Source: Halothiobacillus neapolitanus (GTDB taxonomy: Bacteria; Pseudomonadota; Gammaproteobacteria; Halothiobacillales; Halothiobacillaceae). From it: 22,979 bases of DNA. Every line of letters begins with the position of its first letter. Positions within the stretch are counted from its first letter, which is position 1. Shown one piece after another: positions 7,366 through 15,774 of this stretch. The notes under the pieces are model-generated. The model was not told where the DNA came from, did no database searches, and worked only from the letters and a program-made list of their open reading frames with translations. The translations under genes and the position numbers were made by a program. Where the stretch lies: assembly GCA_020721485.1 (NCBI GenBank), contig DYMR01000002.1, positions 2,280 through 25,258 on the forward strand, in the 5' to 3' direction.

Positions 7366-8334
7366 ATGACCGCTTCGCCCGATGCCCGCTTCCCGCTGAT
7401 TGACGACAGCCGCCAACTCGCCACGATGGCCGATTTCATTCGTTGGGCGGCCAGCCGCATGGACGAACATCAAGTCTTTCTCGGCCACGGCACCACCTGT
7501 TATTGGGATGAAGCCGCTTGGCTGGTGCTCGATGCCCTGCATCTGCCGCTCGCGCTGGATGCGGCGCATTGGCAGGCAAAACTCACGCCCAGCGAGATTA
7601 CCCGCGTGGTCGAACTGATCCGCCGTCGCTGCTTGGAGCACATTCCGACGGCGTATCTCTTGCAGCGCGCGTGGTTTATGGGGCAGCCGTATTTTGTCGA
7701 TGAGCGCGTCCTCATTCCCCGCTCGCCCTTCGCCGAACTGATTGCCGATCGGTTTTCCGCGTGGATCCCACAACCGGATGCCCCCTTATCGCTGCTGGAC
7801 ATCGGCACCGGATCGGGCTGCCTCGCGATTGCCCTCGCCCAACATTTTCCGCAGGCCACGGTCATCGGCAGCGATGTGTCGTTTGATGCGCTGCAAGTGG
7901 CGGCGATAAATGTCGAACAGCAGCAAATGGCCGATCAGGTCAGCCTCGTGCAATCCGATTTGCTCGATGGACTGCTGGACGAAACCGGCCAACCGCTGCG
8001 GTTTGATCTCATCCTCAGCAATCCGCCGTATGTCGATCCCGACGAAGCCGATGATCTGCCAGCGGAATATCACCACGAACCGGCGCTGGCGCTGTTTGCC
8101 GAACACCACGGCCTCGCGCTGGTCGAACGACTGCTCGACACCGCCGCCGCCCACCTCACCGCGCAAGGCAATCTCTTTGTTGAAGTCGGCAATAGCCGCC
8201 GCCTGATTGATGAATGGTGGCCGAGCCATCGCCTGAACTGGCTGTCCCTTGAGTTCGGCGATGCCGCCATTTTTCACATCGGTCGCAGCGAACTGGCCGA
8301 TTGGCGTGGGGATTCCGCCTCGCAACCGCTATAA
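7366..8334 (+). CDS. prmB: Ribosomal protein L3 glutamine N5-methyltransferase
   Basis: PrmB methylates a glutamine of ribosomal protein L3 using SAM. The 322-residue protein follows the E. coli enzyme closely in order: an N-terminal helical domain with the VFLGHGT and WDEA segments, the linker FVDERVLIPRSPFAEL, the SAM loop LDIGTGSGCLAI around residue 145, and the catalytic NPPYVD motif at 219-224, which holds the target glutamine. Free-standing release-factor methyltransferases (PrmC) share NPPY but lack the DERVLIPRSP form seen here. The frame is open back to a TTG at 7339; the ATG at 7366 gives the family length, although no good ribosome binding site precedes it, and the ATG at 7426 would cut off part of the conserved N-terminus. 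It is divergent from psd and followed by the sqr leader region. Confidence 0.93.
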   Translation: MTASPDARFPLIDDSRQLATMADFIRWAASRMDEHQVFLGHGTTCYWDEAAWLVLDALHLPLALDAAHWQAKLTPSEITRVVELIRRRCLEHIPTAYLLQRAWFMGQPYFVDERVLIPRSPFAELIADRFSAWIPQPDAPLSLLDIGTGSGCLAIALAQHFPQATVIGSDVSFDALQVAAINVEQQQMADQVSLVQSDLLDGLLDETGQPLRFDLILSNPPYVDPDEADDLPAEYHHEPALALFAEHHGLALVERLLDTAAAHLTAQGNLFVEVGNSRRLIDEWWPSHRLNWLSLEFGDAAIFHIGRSELADWRGDSASQPL

Positions 8335-8628
8335 AATGGCCACAAATCCGCTATAAAATCGAATTTCCAATACTGCCGAATTCACAAATAATTCATAAAA
8401 AACAGAATCGTATCGGAACCAATGCAAACTGTATTGAAAATTTAAGCGAATTTCGCTTGCCATTCCGATCGCTTCGCGCAAGAATCGCCCATCGTTTGGT
8501 TGGCTATGCGCCGGCGGCGTAAATTTTATAAGTACTGCCCAGGCAGGTGGCAACGGCCACCGGCTCACCACGATGCCCGCTTTCTCGCTCGAACCGTCGA
8601 GCAGCACACCACCACAGGAGTTCGCACC
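8335..8628 (+). promoter_or_regulatory. AT-rich, hairpin-rich region upstream of sqr
   Basis: This 294-nt stretch has no credible gene. Its first part (about 8335-8450) is much more AT-rich than the flanking genes. A direct repeat CCGCTATAAAAT occurs at 8326-8337, over the prmB stop, and at 8348-8359, 22 bp apart. Three short hairpins follow: AAGCGA/TCGCTT (8444-8458), GGTGGC/GCCACC (8546-8561) and GCTCGA/TCGAGC (8587-8602). The last ends 13 nt before the sqr ribosome binding site AGGAG (8616-8620). A weak candidate promoter is TTGGCT (8500-8505) with an AT-rich -10 area around 8523-8531. The region probably carries the sqr promoter and a structured leader, but no terminator for prmB is evident. 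Confidence 0.55.
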
Positions 8629-9906
8629 ATGGCACACATCGTCATACTTGGCGCAGGGATCGGCGGCATGCCCGCCGCCTACGAAATGCGGCAAGAGCTC
8701 GGCAAAGAACACAAAATCACCGTGATCAATGCCGACCCGTATTTCCAATTCATCCCGTCCAACCCTTGGGTGGCTGTGGGCTGGCGTAATCGCGACGACA
8801 TCACCTTCCCCATCGCCCCGTATCTGGAGCGCAAAGGGATCGATTTCATCTGCCAGCGCGTAGACGCCATTCATCCGAAAGAAAACCGCATGGTGCTGGC
8901 CAACGGCGAATCGCTGGCGTATGACTACCTCGTCATCACCACCGGCGCGAAGCTGATGTTCTCGGAAGTGGAAGGCTCCGGCCCCCACGGCGGTCACACA
9001 CAATCGGTGTGCACCATCGACCACGCCGAACATGCCTACGAAGACTTCAAAAAGCTGTGCGATAAACCGGGTCCGGTCATCGTCGGCGCCATGGCGGGCG
9101 CGAGCTGCTACGGCCCGGCCTATGAATATGTGTTCATTCTGGACACTGCCCTGCGCAAAAAGAAAATGCGTCCGAAGGTTCCCATCACTTTCGTAACCCC
9201 CGAACCGTACATCGGCCATTTGGGTTTGGGCGGCGTGGGCGATTCCAATGGCATGCTGGAATCCGAACTGCGCGGCCACGACATCAAGTGGATCACCAAC
9301 GCCAAAGTCACCAAGGTGGAAGCGGGCAAAATGTTCGTCGATGAATACGACCGCAACGGTCAGGTCATCGCGCAACATGAACTGCCGTTCCAACACTCCA
9401 TGATGCTGCCGGCCTTCAAAGGCGTCGATTGCGTCGCCAATGTGGAAGATATGTGCAACCCGCGCGGCTTCGTCAAAATCGATGAATTCCAACGCAACCC
9501 GGTGTACAAAAACATTTTCTCTGCGGGCGTAGCGGTTGCCATTCCGCCGGTCGAGAAAACGCCGGTGGCCGTCGGCGCGCCGAAAACCGGCTACATGATT
9601 GAGTCGATGGCCACGGCCATCGTGCACAACATTCACGCCGAGCTTTCCGGTCACGGCGAAGCAAATCACAAAGGCACTTGGCAGGCGATTTGTCTGGCCG
9701 ATTTCGGCGACCGTGGCGCGGCGTTCATCGCCCTGCCGCAAATCCCGCCGCGCAATGTGAACTGGTTTGCTGCCGGCAAATGGGTGCATTTGGCGAAGAT
9801 CGCCTTTGAAAAATACTTCATCCGCAAAATGAAGAAAGGCACCTCAGAGCCGCTGTACGAGAAATACATGATGCGCGCCATCGGCATCAATCGCCTCGAA
9901 AAATAA
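8629..9906 (+). CDS. sqr: Sulfide:quinone oxidoreductase
   Basis: SQR is a membrane-associated FAD enzyme that oxidises sulfide to polysulfide or sulfur and passes electrons to the quinone pool. The 425-residue protein starts with the FAD-binding VILGAGIGGMPAAYEM and reads much like the Acidithiobacillus ferrooxidans enzyme as I recall it, including YFQFIPSNPWVAVGW, GAMAGASCYGPAYEY and the C-terminal KWVHLAKIAFEKYFIRK, the amphipathic part linked to membrane attachment. The three redox cysteines are all present at C128, C160 and C355, matching C128, C160 and C356 of that enzyme, so it should be active. The ATG at 8629 is chosen over the upstream open frame because AGGAG lies 8 nt before it and it gives the family N-terminus. 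It stands alone on the plus strand and ends at a strong terminator. No other sulfur-oxidation gene is in the window. Confidence 0.95.
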   Translation: MAHIVILGAGIGGMPAAYEMRQELGKEHKITVINADPYFQFIPSNPWVAVGWRNRDDITFPIAPYLERKGIDFICQRVDAIHPKENRMVLANGESLAYDYLVITTGAKLMFSEVEGSGPHGGHTQSVCTIDHAEHAYEDFKKLCDKPGPVIVGAMAGASCYGPAYEYVFILDTALRKKKMRPKVPITFVTPEPYIGHLGLGGVGDSNGMLESELRGHDIKWITNAKVTKVEAGKMFVDEYDRNGQVIAQHELPFQHSMMLPAFKGVDCVANVEDMCNPRGFVKIDEFQRNPVYKNIFSAGVAVAIPPVEKTPVAVGAPKTGYMIESMATAIVHNIHAELSGHGEANHKGTWQAICLADFGDRGAAFIALPQIPPRNVNWFAAGKWVHLAKIAFEKYFIRKMKKGTSEPLYEKYMMRAIGINRLEK

Positions 9907-9951
9907 TCTACCGCATCAGAACCTGGGCACAGCCGAGGTTCCGCTGTAACG

Positions 9952-9979
9952 AAAAAACCTGCCGCTTGGCAGGTTTTTT
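9952..9979. terminator. Bidirectional rho-independent terminator
   Basis: A 12-bp perfect stem (9952-9963 with 9968-9979) encloses a GCTT loop. The stem has AAAAAACCTGCC on one side and GGCAGGTTTTTT on the other, so the A-tract and T-tract give a uridine run in either direction. It lies between the convergent sqr and HugZ-like genes and should terminate both. Confidence 0.92.
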
Positions 9980-10011
9980 ATTGGGTGCGTGAACGCCGTC
10001 GTCGGGGCGAT

Positions 10012-10521
10012 TTACGACCCCCGCAAATGCGCCACCAAATCAAAGCCATCAATTTTGAATGCGCGCCCGAAGCCATTCACCAAGCGCCCGGCACCGGGCA
10101 CCATGCGGTGCAGGTGAAAATCGGGCAGTTGGGTCAGCACATCGACGATCTTGCCGTGGCGGGCGCGCAAGCCATCGAACACTTCGCGGCTGCGGCTGTC
10201 GTTGCGCTCCACGCGCATGACATCGGCGCGCCAAGTCACCCGCGCGCGGTTGTAAATGTTGTGCGTTTTCACTTCGTCTTCAATCAACATCAATTCAACC
10301 ACCGGGCTTTGGCGCACCTGTTTGGTGTGTGGCGACAAATCGCTCATCAGCACCCAAAAGGATTGCTCAAACCACACAAAGGGCAGCGTGCTCAGGCTGG
10401 GAAAACCATCTTCGTCGATGGTGGCCAAAATCAGCGCACGCGCCTGCTCCCGTAGCAGGTGCAGGCGTTCTTGATCGGGGCTGGCTGGCAAAGCCGGGGA
10501 TGGGTCGTGTGCGTCGCTCAT
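10012..10521 (-). CDS. HugZ-like pyridoxamine-phosphate-oxidase-fold protein
   Basis: This 169-residue protein has the split-barrel PPOX fold: LILATIDEDGFPSLSTLPFV at the N-terminus is the typical first strand pair, and VELMLIEDE and ARVTWRADV are later strands. The C-terminal DFHLHRMVPGAGRLVNGFG resembles the tail of the HugZ/HutZ group, whose members bind or break down haem; true PdxH lacks it. Haem handling is therefore more likely than vitamin B6 oxidation, though no haem-uptake genes are nearby. The ATG at 10521 is preferred to a TTG six nt upstream. It lies downstream of the chemotaxis gene on the same strand with a 69-nt gap, and converges on sqr. The fold is fairly sure, the activity is not. 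Confidence 0.75.
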   Translation of the reverse strand: MSDAHDPSPALPASPDQERLHLLREQARALILATIDEDGFPSLSTLPFVWFEQSFWVLMSDLSPHTKQVRQSPVVELMLIEDEVKTHNIYNRARVTWRADVMRVERNDSRSREVFDGLRARHGKIVDVLTQLPDFHLHRMVPGAGRLVNGFGRAFKIDGFDLVAHLRGS

Positions 10522-10563
10522 GGCCAATGTCCGCCATTTTCCAAAGAATTCAGATGGCTTGAT

Positions 10564-10594
10564 TCTATACCGCTCGGGGCGGTGCTGTCGTCAA
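10564..10594 (-). promoter_or_regulatory. Possible promoter and hairpin upstream of the HugZ-like gene
   Basis: On the minus strand TTGACG (10589-10594) and TATAGA (10564-10569) resemble -35 and -10 boxes, with a 19-nt spacer that is longer than ideal. The -35 box overlaps the chemotaxis gene's stop codon. A small hairpin, ACCGC-N5-GCGGT (10569-10583), lies within the spacer; it has no T-tract, so it is not a terminator. Confidence 0.3.
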
Positions 10595-11772
10595 ATCCGA
10601 AAATCCCGCACACGCGAAGCGAGCCCTTCAGCATCGCGCTGCACGCTGGTCACGGCGGTTTGCGCCGCCGCCATGTGGCGCGCATTGGCCTCGATCACTT
10701 CGACCAAGCTGTTCAAGTCTGAATGCAATTGTTCGATGGTGTGCTGATGCCCTTGGCTATGGCTTTCCACATCCAAGGTGGCAGACACCGATTCGGCAAT
10801 CGTGTGCAGCACGGAATCCAATTCTTGCTGCACGGCAGACAGCGACACTTCCGCCTGTTGGGAATAAGTGACGACTTCGTTCATGGTGTGATCGGTCACG
10901 CTCACTTCGCGCGTTAATCGTTCCATCACCGCCGCGATTTGCACCGTGGCATCCCGACTGCGCAACGCCAGTGCCCGGACTTCTTCGGCGACCACGGCGA
11001 AGCCGCGCCCATGCTCGCCCGCGCGCGCGGCCTCAATGGCGGCATTGAGCGCCAACAGGTTGGTTTGATCGGCCACGGAGCCGATGGTGCGGGTCATGGC
11101 TTCGATTTCTTCTTTGGCCGCAACCAGCGACCGAATGTGCTCGGAAGCTTCATCGACCCGTTGAATGGCTGAATGAATCGAGGCCACGCTCTGCCCAACT
11201 TGCGATTGGCTTTGTTCCGAGCGGGTTTGCATGGCCCGCGCCTGCGCGCCGACTTGTTGCAGCGCATTGCGCAACGCCAAGCCACTATCCGCCAGATGAC
11301 CCACTTCAGAGAGCACGCGGCTGCGTTGCCCCTGCACCCGTTGCTGCTCGGTCATCACCTCGTCAATCCGTTGCTGCAATACGCCGGCCGCTTGCTGCAT
11401 GGAGGCGCTGCCTTGATTGATGTCGCCGATTTGCTGGTGCAGCGTGTCGATCATGCCGTTCAAGCTATTGGCAATGTCACCAATCGCATCATGGCTTTCG
11501 ACATGGCATTTGCCGGTCAAATCGCCCTTACGAACAGACTTCGCAAGCTCGGCGATTTTGTTCAATTGTTTGAGCAACACGACATGCGCCACCCAATAGT
11601 TGACGAACCCCACGGTAATGCCCGCGCCCAAGCAGCCGAGCACGAACCAAATGAGCATGCCGGGGCGATAGTTGACAAAAAAGCTGGCGAACACCGGAAA
11701 TACGGCGCCCATCCCAACCCCCATGGCGATGAAGGACCATTTCAACCGGCGCAACATACTGACTTTCCCCAT
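10591..11772 (-). CDS. Methyl-accepting chemotaxis protein without periplasmic sensor domain
   Basis: This 393-residue transducer has two membrane segments near the N-terminus (about 13-33 and 39-65) joined by a loop of only about five residues, so it has no periplasmic ligand domain. A HAMP-like linker follows (about 66-118), then a long coiled-coil signalling domain with the highly conserved hairpin tip beginning [19 protein letters not shown] at residue 235 and continuing [15 protein letters not shown], where CheW and CheA bind. The C-terminus ends in RVRDFRI with no CheR-tethering pentapeptide. Such receptors usually sense membrane or cytoplasmic states (for example energy or redox) or act through a partner, but the signal is not visible here. 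The ATG at 11772 follows AGGAA by 7 nt; an earlier frame start at 11802 is less likely. It lies between ugd and the HugZ-like gene on the same strand, with sizeable gaps on both sides. Confidence 0.9.
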   Translation of the reverse strand: MGKVSMLRRLKWSFIAMGVGMGAVFPVFASFFVNYRPGMLIWFVLGCLGAGITVGFVNYWVAHVVLLKQLNKIAELAKSVRKGDLTGKCHVESHDAIGDIANSLNGMIDTLHQQIGDINQGSASMQQAAGVLQQRIDEVMTEQQRVQGQRSRVLSEVGHLADSGLALRNALQQVGAQARAMQTRSEQSQSQVGQSVASIHSAIQRVDEASEHIRSLVAAKEEIEAMTRTIGSVADQTNLLALNAAIEAARAGEHGRGFAVVAEEVRALALRSRDATVQIAAVMERLTREVSVTDHTMNEVVTYSQQAEVSLSAVQQELDSVLHTIAESVSATLDVESHSQGHQHTIEQLHSDLNSLVEVIEANARHMAAAQTAVTSVQRDAEGLASRVRDFRI

Positions 11773-11958
11773 GATCGATTCCTGACTGATTATTGGTGCC
11801 ATGTCCTTGGCAAATTGGCGACTTGATCCAAGTACCCCGTGATACTTGGTCAGGCTATCGTCATTTTGACGGGATACTTGAGGATTCCTATCAGCAATAT
11901 CTTTTGGGCTGGATTAATAGAAACCATTTTTCAGCCGCCTGTTAAAGCCAGCAATCAT
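11773..11958 (-). promoter_or_regulatory. ugd to chemotaxis-gene intergenic region with inverted repeats
   Basis: These 186 nt are AT-rich compared with the neighbours. They hold a perfect 7-bp inverted repeat CCAAGTA-N8-TACTTGG (11828-11849), which extends to TGA/TCA on the outside if one bulged T is allowed. A second copy of the GATACTTG arm is at 11873-11880, and a small palindrome CGTCA-TTT-TGACG at 11859-11871. I see no convincing terminator after ugd and no clean -35/-10 pair. The region probably carries the promoter of the chemotaxis gene, with the repeats as a candidate operator. Confidence 0.5.
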
Positions 11959-13305
11959 TCATCCGCGCGCAATGCTGAGCCCACGACCAATGCCGTAGTA
12001 CTGCCATCCGCGCTCTGCCAGTAGCTTTGGATCGTAGACATTGCGTCCATCGAAAATCAGCCGCGCGTTCAACTGTTGCGCCAGGGTGTCGAAATCGGGG
12101 GCGCGGAAGGTTTTCCATTCCGTACACAGCACCAACGCATCGGCGCCGCGCAGGGCGGCATCGCGCGTGCCACACAGCAGAAGGTCATCGCGCTGGCCGT
12201 AAATCCGCTGCGTTTCTTCCATCGCTTCGGGGTCGAACGCCTGCACCCGCGCGCCGGCATCCCACAACGCCTCCATCAGCGCACGGGAAGGCGCGGCGCG
12301 CATGTCGTCGGTGTTGGGTTTGAACGCGAGCCCCCACAGGGCGAAGGTTTTTCCCGCCAAGGCCGAAACGCCGCCAAAATGCTGCGCGATCAAATCAAAC
12401 AGGCGATTTTTTTGCCGCAGATTGACCGTTTCAACCGCCGCGAGCAAGGCCGCGTCGTAGCCCACTTCTTGCGCCGTTCGGTGCAAGGCCTGCACATCCT
12501 TCGGGAAGCAGGAACCTCCATAGCCGCAGCCCGGATAGATAAAGTGATACCCAATGCGTGGGTCTGAGCCAATGCCGATCCGTACCTGCTCAATATCCGC
12601 GCCGAGCCGTTCGGCTAAGTTCGCCAGTTCGTTCATGAAGCTGATTTTGGTGGCGAGCATCGCGTTGGCGGCGTATTTGGTCAGCTCCGCCGAGCGCAGA
12701 TCCATCACGATCATGCGGTCGTGATTGCGGTTGAACGGGGCGTACAACTCGCGCATGCGCTTTTCGCTGGCGGCATCCGCCGTGCCGATGACGATGCGGT
12801 CGGGCTTCATGAAGTCGTTGACCGCCGCGCCTTCTTTGAGAAATTCCGGGTTGGATACCACATCGAACCCCAAATCCACCCCGCGCGCAGCCAAAACCTT
12901 GGCCACGGTGGCGCGCACCCGGTCGCCCGTGCCCACCGGCACGGTGGATTTATTGATGACGATTTTTTTCTCTTGCATGTGCTGGCCGATTTGTTCGGCA
13001 ACGGCAAGCACATAGCGCAAATCGGCCGAGCCATCCTCATCCGGCGGCGTGCCGACAGCGATGAACTGCACCTCGGCAAAGGCCACCGCAGCGGCGGCAT
13101 CGGTGGTGAACTGCAAACGGCCTTCTGCCGAGTTTTCCCGCACGATGGGTTCTAGCCCCGGCTCAAAAATGGGGATGATCCCCTGCTTCAGGCGTTCAAT
13201 TTTTTCGGCGTCAATATCGACACATAAAACGGTGTGTCCCACTTCCGCCAAACAGGCGCCGGTGACTAAGCCCACATATCCGGTACCGAAGATGCTGATT
13301 TTCAT
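11959..13305 (-). CDS. ugd: UDP-glucose 6-dehydrogenase
   Basis: Ugd oxidises UDP-glucose to UDP-glucuronate with two NAD+ and supplies precursors for capsule, exopolysaccharide or lipid A modification. The 448-residue protein has the NAD-binding [11 protein letters not shown] at the start, the VGTPPDEDG and STVPVGTG segments, the central [20 protein letters not shown] helix, the catalytic Cys at 266 in GGSCFPKD, and the C-terminal UDP-binding [11 protein letters not shown]. The length is normal for the monofunctional form. Its ATG overlaps the darP stop by four nt (ATGA), so it is translationally coupled to darP and is the last gene of the glmS-darP-ugd set. No glycosyltransferase follows it; the next gene downstream is for chemotaxis. 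Confidence 0.96.
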   Translation of the reverse strand: MKISIFGTGYVGLVTGACLAEVGHTVLCVDIDAEKIERLKQGIIPIFEPGLEPIVRENSAEGRLQFTTDAAAAVAFAEVQFIAVGTPPDEDGSADLRYVLAVAEQIGQHMQEKKIVINKSTVPVGTGDRVRATVAKVLAARGVDLGFDVVSNPEFLKEGAAVNDFMKPDRIVIGTADAASEKRMRELYAPFNRNHDRMIVMDLRSAELTKYAANAMLATKISFMNELANLAERLGADIEQVRIGIGSDPRIGYHFIYPGCGYGGSCFPKDVQALHRTAQEVGYDAALLAAVETVNLRQKNRLFDLIAQHFGGVSALAGKTFALWGLAFKPNTDDMRAAPSRALMEALWDAGARVQAFDPEAMEETQRIYGQRDDLLLCGTRDAALRGADALVLCTEWKTFRAPDFDTLAQQLNARLIFDGRNVYDPKLLAERGWQYYGIGRGLSIARG

Positions 13306-13853
13306 TCAGAAGACTCGTCCTGATGTGATTGTTCTTGATCGAGAATAGCCTCCCGTAGCAACCGAAACAGGATGCGAAAATTGCGCGGCGGCTTCTGTTC
13401 TTCCAGCTCTTTTTGAGTTTGACGCAATACTTGGCGCAGCGCCTGGGCATCCACCGCCGGGTAGCGATCCAACAGCGCGGTGAGCGCCGCCGGATCTGCC
13501 AGTAAGCGGGTGCGCCAACGCTCCGCCTCATGCTGCACGCGCACATTGTGCGGATCATCCGGATCACTTCGCGCCAAGGCGGCTTCAATGGCCGGCAAAT
13601 CCTGCTGGCGCATCAACTTGCCGACATATTGCAACTGCCGGCGGCGCGCGCCATGCGCGGTAATTCGTTGGGTTTCGCGCAGCGCAGCCCGCAGGTTGTC
13701 GGACAACGGAAACTCCGCCAGCACGGCATCCGGCACGGCAAGTAGCCGCTCGCCCAAATCCCGCGCGGCCTCGGCTTCGCGTTTCAATTCGGATTTACTG
13801 GGTTCCGCTTCATGGAAAGCATCGACGGTTGTGGTATCGGATCGAGTCGCCAT
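13302..13853 (-). CDS. darP: Ribosome biogenesis factor DarP (YjgA family, DUF615)
   Basis: DarP helps late assembly of the 50S ribosomal subunit near the peptidyl-transferase centre in E. coli. The 183-residue, highly charged, helical protein carries the family marks: the [20 protein letters not shown] block near the N-terminus, [10 protein letters not shown], and [14 protein letters not shown] in the middle, followed by a WRTRLL segment and a C-terminal FRLLREA. The ATG at 13853 starts 3 nt after the glmS stop, and a GTGGA element over that stop is a possible ribosome binding site. It ends in a four-nt overlap with ugd. Its place between two sugar-nucleotide genes is unusual, and nothing in it suggests a carbohydrate function. 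Confidence 0.9.
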   Translation of the reverse strand: MATRSDTTTVDAFHEAEPSKSELKREAEAARDLGERLLAVPDAVLAEFPLSDNLRAALRETQRITAHGARRRQLQYVGKLMRQQDLPAIEAALARSDPDDPHNVRVQHEAERWRTRLLADPAALTALLDRYPAVDAQALRQVLRQTQKELEEQKPPRNFRILFRLLREAILDQEQSHQDESSE

Positions 13854-13856
13854 GGG

Positions 13857-15698
13857 TTATTCCACCGTGACCGATTTCGCCAAATTGCGCGGCTGGTCCA
13901 CATCCGTACCCTTGAGCACGGCCACATGGTAGGCCAAGAGCTGCAATGGGATGTTGAAGATAATCGGCGCGGAAATGCGCCCGACATGCGAGGTAACGGG
14001 CAACACCCGCAACCGCGCCTCGTCCTGCAAGCCCGCCCGTTCATCGGCAAACACGAACAATTCCGCGCCCCGCGCAGCCACTTCGGCCAGGTTGGATTTG
14101 AGTTTGTCGAGCAGATCATTTTGCGGCGCAATGGCCACCACGGGCATGGTGTCGTCGATCAGCGCCAAGGGGCCGTGCTTGAGCTCTCCCGCAGGATACG
14201 CTTCCGCATGGATATAGCTGATTTCTTTGAGTTTTAACGCACCTTCCAAGGCAATCGGATACATCACCCCGCGCCCTAAAAACAAGGCGTGGTGCTTGTC
14301 CACCAGTTGTTCGGCCAAGGCGATGATGGCGCGGTCGTGGGTCAGCGCTTGCTGCGCCAACTGCGGAATTTTTTCCAAGCCAGCCACGATGCGCTGTTCA
14401 TCGGCTTCTGCCAGCAGCCCGCGCACCCGACCAATCGAGAGCAACAACAGGGCAAGCGACACCAATTGCGTGGAGAAGGCTTTGGTCGAAGCCACCGAAA
14501 TTTCCGGCCCGGCGTGGGTCATCAGCACCAAATCGGATTCGCGCACCAGCGACGATTCCGGCGCATTGCAAATCGCCAGCACGGGAATCTTCGGCGCACG
14601 GCGACGCACCATGCGCAATGCGGCCAAGGTGTCGGCGGTCTCGCCGGACTGCGACAACATCACCAGCAGCGTGCCGGCCTCCAGCACGGGATTACGGTAA
14701 TGAAACTCGGAAGACACTTCGACCGCCGTGGGCACGCCGAGAATGTCTTCAAACCAATACCGCGCAACCATCCCCGCGTGATAGCTGGTGCCGCAGGCGA
14801 CGATTTGCACCCGCTGCACCGCCGCGAACACCGCTTCCGCCCCAACGCCAAAAGATTGCGGCAAGACGCGGCCGGCCGCCACCCGACCTTCGAGCGTGTC
14901 GGCAATTGCCACCGGCTGCTCGAAAATCTCCTTCAACATGAAGTGTTTGTATCCCCCACGATCCGCGCTGTCTGCCCGCTGTGCGGACGCGACCACCGGG
15001 CGTTCCACCGACTGGCCGTTGGCATCGAACAAAGCCACCCGCGCCTGCGTCAACACCCCGCGATCCCCTTCGGCGAGGTAGATGAATTGCTGCGTTACCG
15101 GCAGCAGCGCGAGCGCATCGGAGGCGGCGAAATGTTCACCCAACCCCACCCCAATCACCAACGGACTGCCGCGCCGGGCAACGAACAATTGATCCGGCGT
15201 ATCCCGCAACAACACCGCCAGCGCGAAGGCACCCTCCAATTGATCGAGCACGGCAAAAAATGCCGCTTGCGGCGTTTGACCGGCGGCCAGCGCTTCTGCC
15301 AACAAATGCGCGACAACTTCCGTATCGGTATCTGAAGTGAACACCCGCCCACTGGCCTGCAAACGGGCACGCAACACCGCATGGTTCTCGATGATGCCGT
15401 TGTGGACGACCGCCACCCGCTCGTCGGCGGTGTGCGGATGCGCGTTGCGCTCGGCCGGCACGCCGTGCGTGGCCCAGCGGGTATGGGCAATCCCGACCGT
15501 GCCGGGCAAACCGTGCGCGCCGATTTGTTCACTCAACGCCGCCACTTTCCCCACTGCCCGCGCGGTGGTGATGCGCGTGTCGGGGCTCAGCACGGCCAGT
15601 CCGGCGGAGTCATAGCCGCGATATTCCAAGCGGCGCAGTCCTTCCACCAAAATCGGCCACACCGGCCGTTGTGCCACACCGGCAACAATTCCGCACAT
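13857..15698 (-). CDS. glmS: Glutamine--fructose-6-phosphate aminotransferase (isomerizing)
   Basis: GlmS makes glucosamine-6-phosphate from fructose-6-phosphate and glutamine, the first step toward UDP-GlcNAc for peptidoglycan and lipopolysaccharide. The 613-residue protein begins MCGIVAGV; the Cys becomes the N-terminal nucleophile of the glutaminase domain (about 1-220) after Met removal. This fixes the start at the ATG at 15698 and rules out the frame's extra five codons. Two sugar-isomerase (SIS) domains follow (about 290-420 and 460-590), with [21 protein letters not shown] and the [20 protein letters not shown]-like segment, and the conserved C-terminus [13 protein letters not shown]. 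darP starts 3 nt after the stop. I saw no GlmS ribozyme, which would be expected only in Firmicutes. Confidence 0.97.
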   Translation of the reverse strand: [613 protein letters not shown]

Positions 15699-15774
15699 CA
15701 ATAAGTACCCCAATAATTGAGCGATTGCCGTTAAATCAGCCCGGATTAGCCCGGATTAGCCCAGAACCATCCGA
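15699..15774 (-). repeat. hemL-glmS spacer with 10-bp tandem repeat
   Basis: The 76-nt spacer contains two perfect tandem copies of AGCCCGGATT (15738-15747 and 15748-15757) followed by a partial third copy AGCCCA (15758-15763). The part nearest glmS is AT-rich and may hold a promoter, but no clear boxes are visible. A role for the repeat is unknown; replication slippage may explain it. Confidence 0.7.

Noticed and set aside
8335..8460. Remnant of horizontally acquired DNA because of low GC
   Set aside because: It is short, has no gene or terminal repeats, and fits an ordinary promoter region upstream of sqr.
8329..9789. Long minus-strand open frame (486 codons) antisense to sqr and its leader
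   Set aside because: It lies opposite a clearly functional sqr, its translation has no recognisable motif and is rich in His, Arg and Phe as expected from a shadow of GC-rich codons.
10569..10583. Terminator after the chemotaxis gene
   Set aside because: The stem is only five base pairs and there is no following T-tract.
11773..11820. Sigma-54 promoter suggested by TGGCAC on the minus strand
   Set aside because: No TGC-type -12 element lies at the required distance.
14289..15335. Plus-strand open frame of 348 codons opposite glmS
   Set aside because: The translation is a His/Arg/Gln-rich shadow without domains, and the glmS frame on the other strand is fully conserved.
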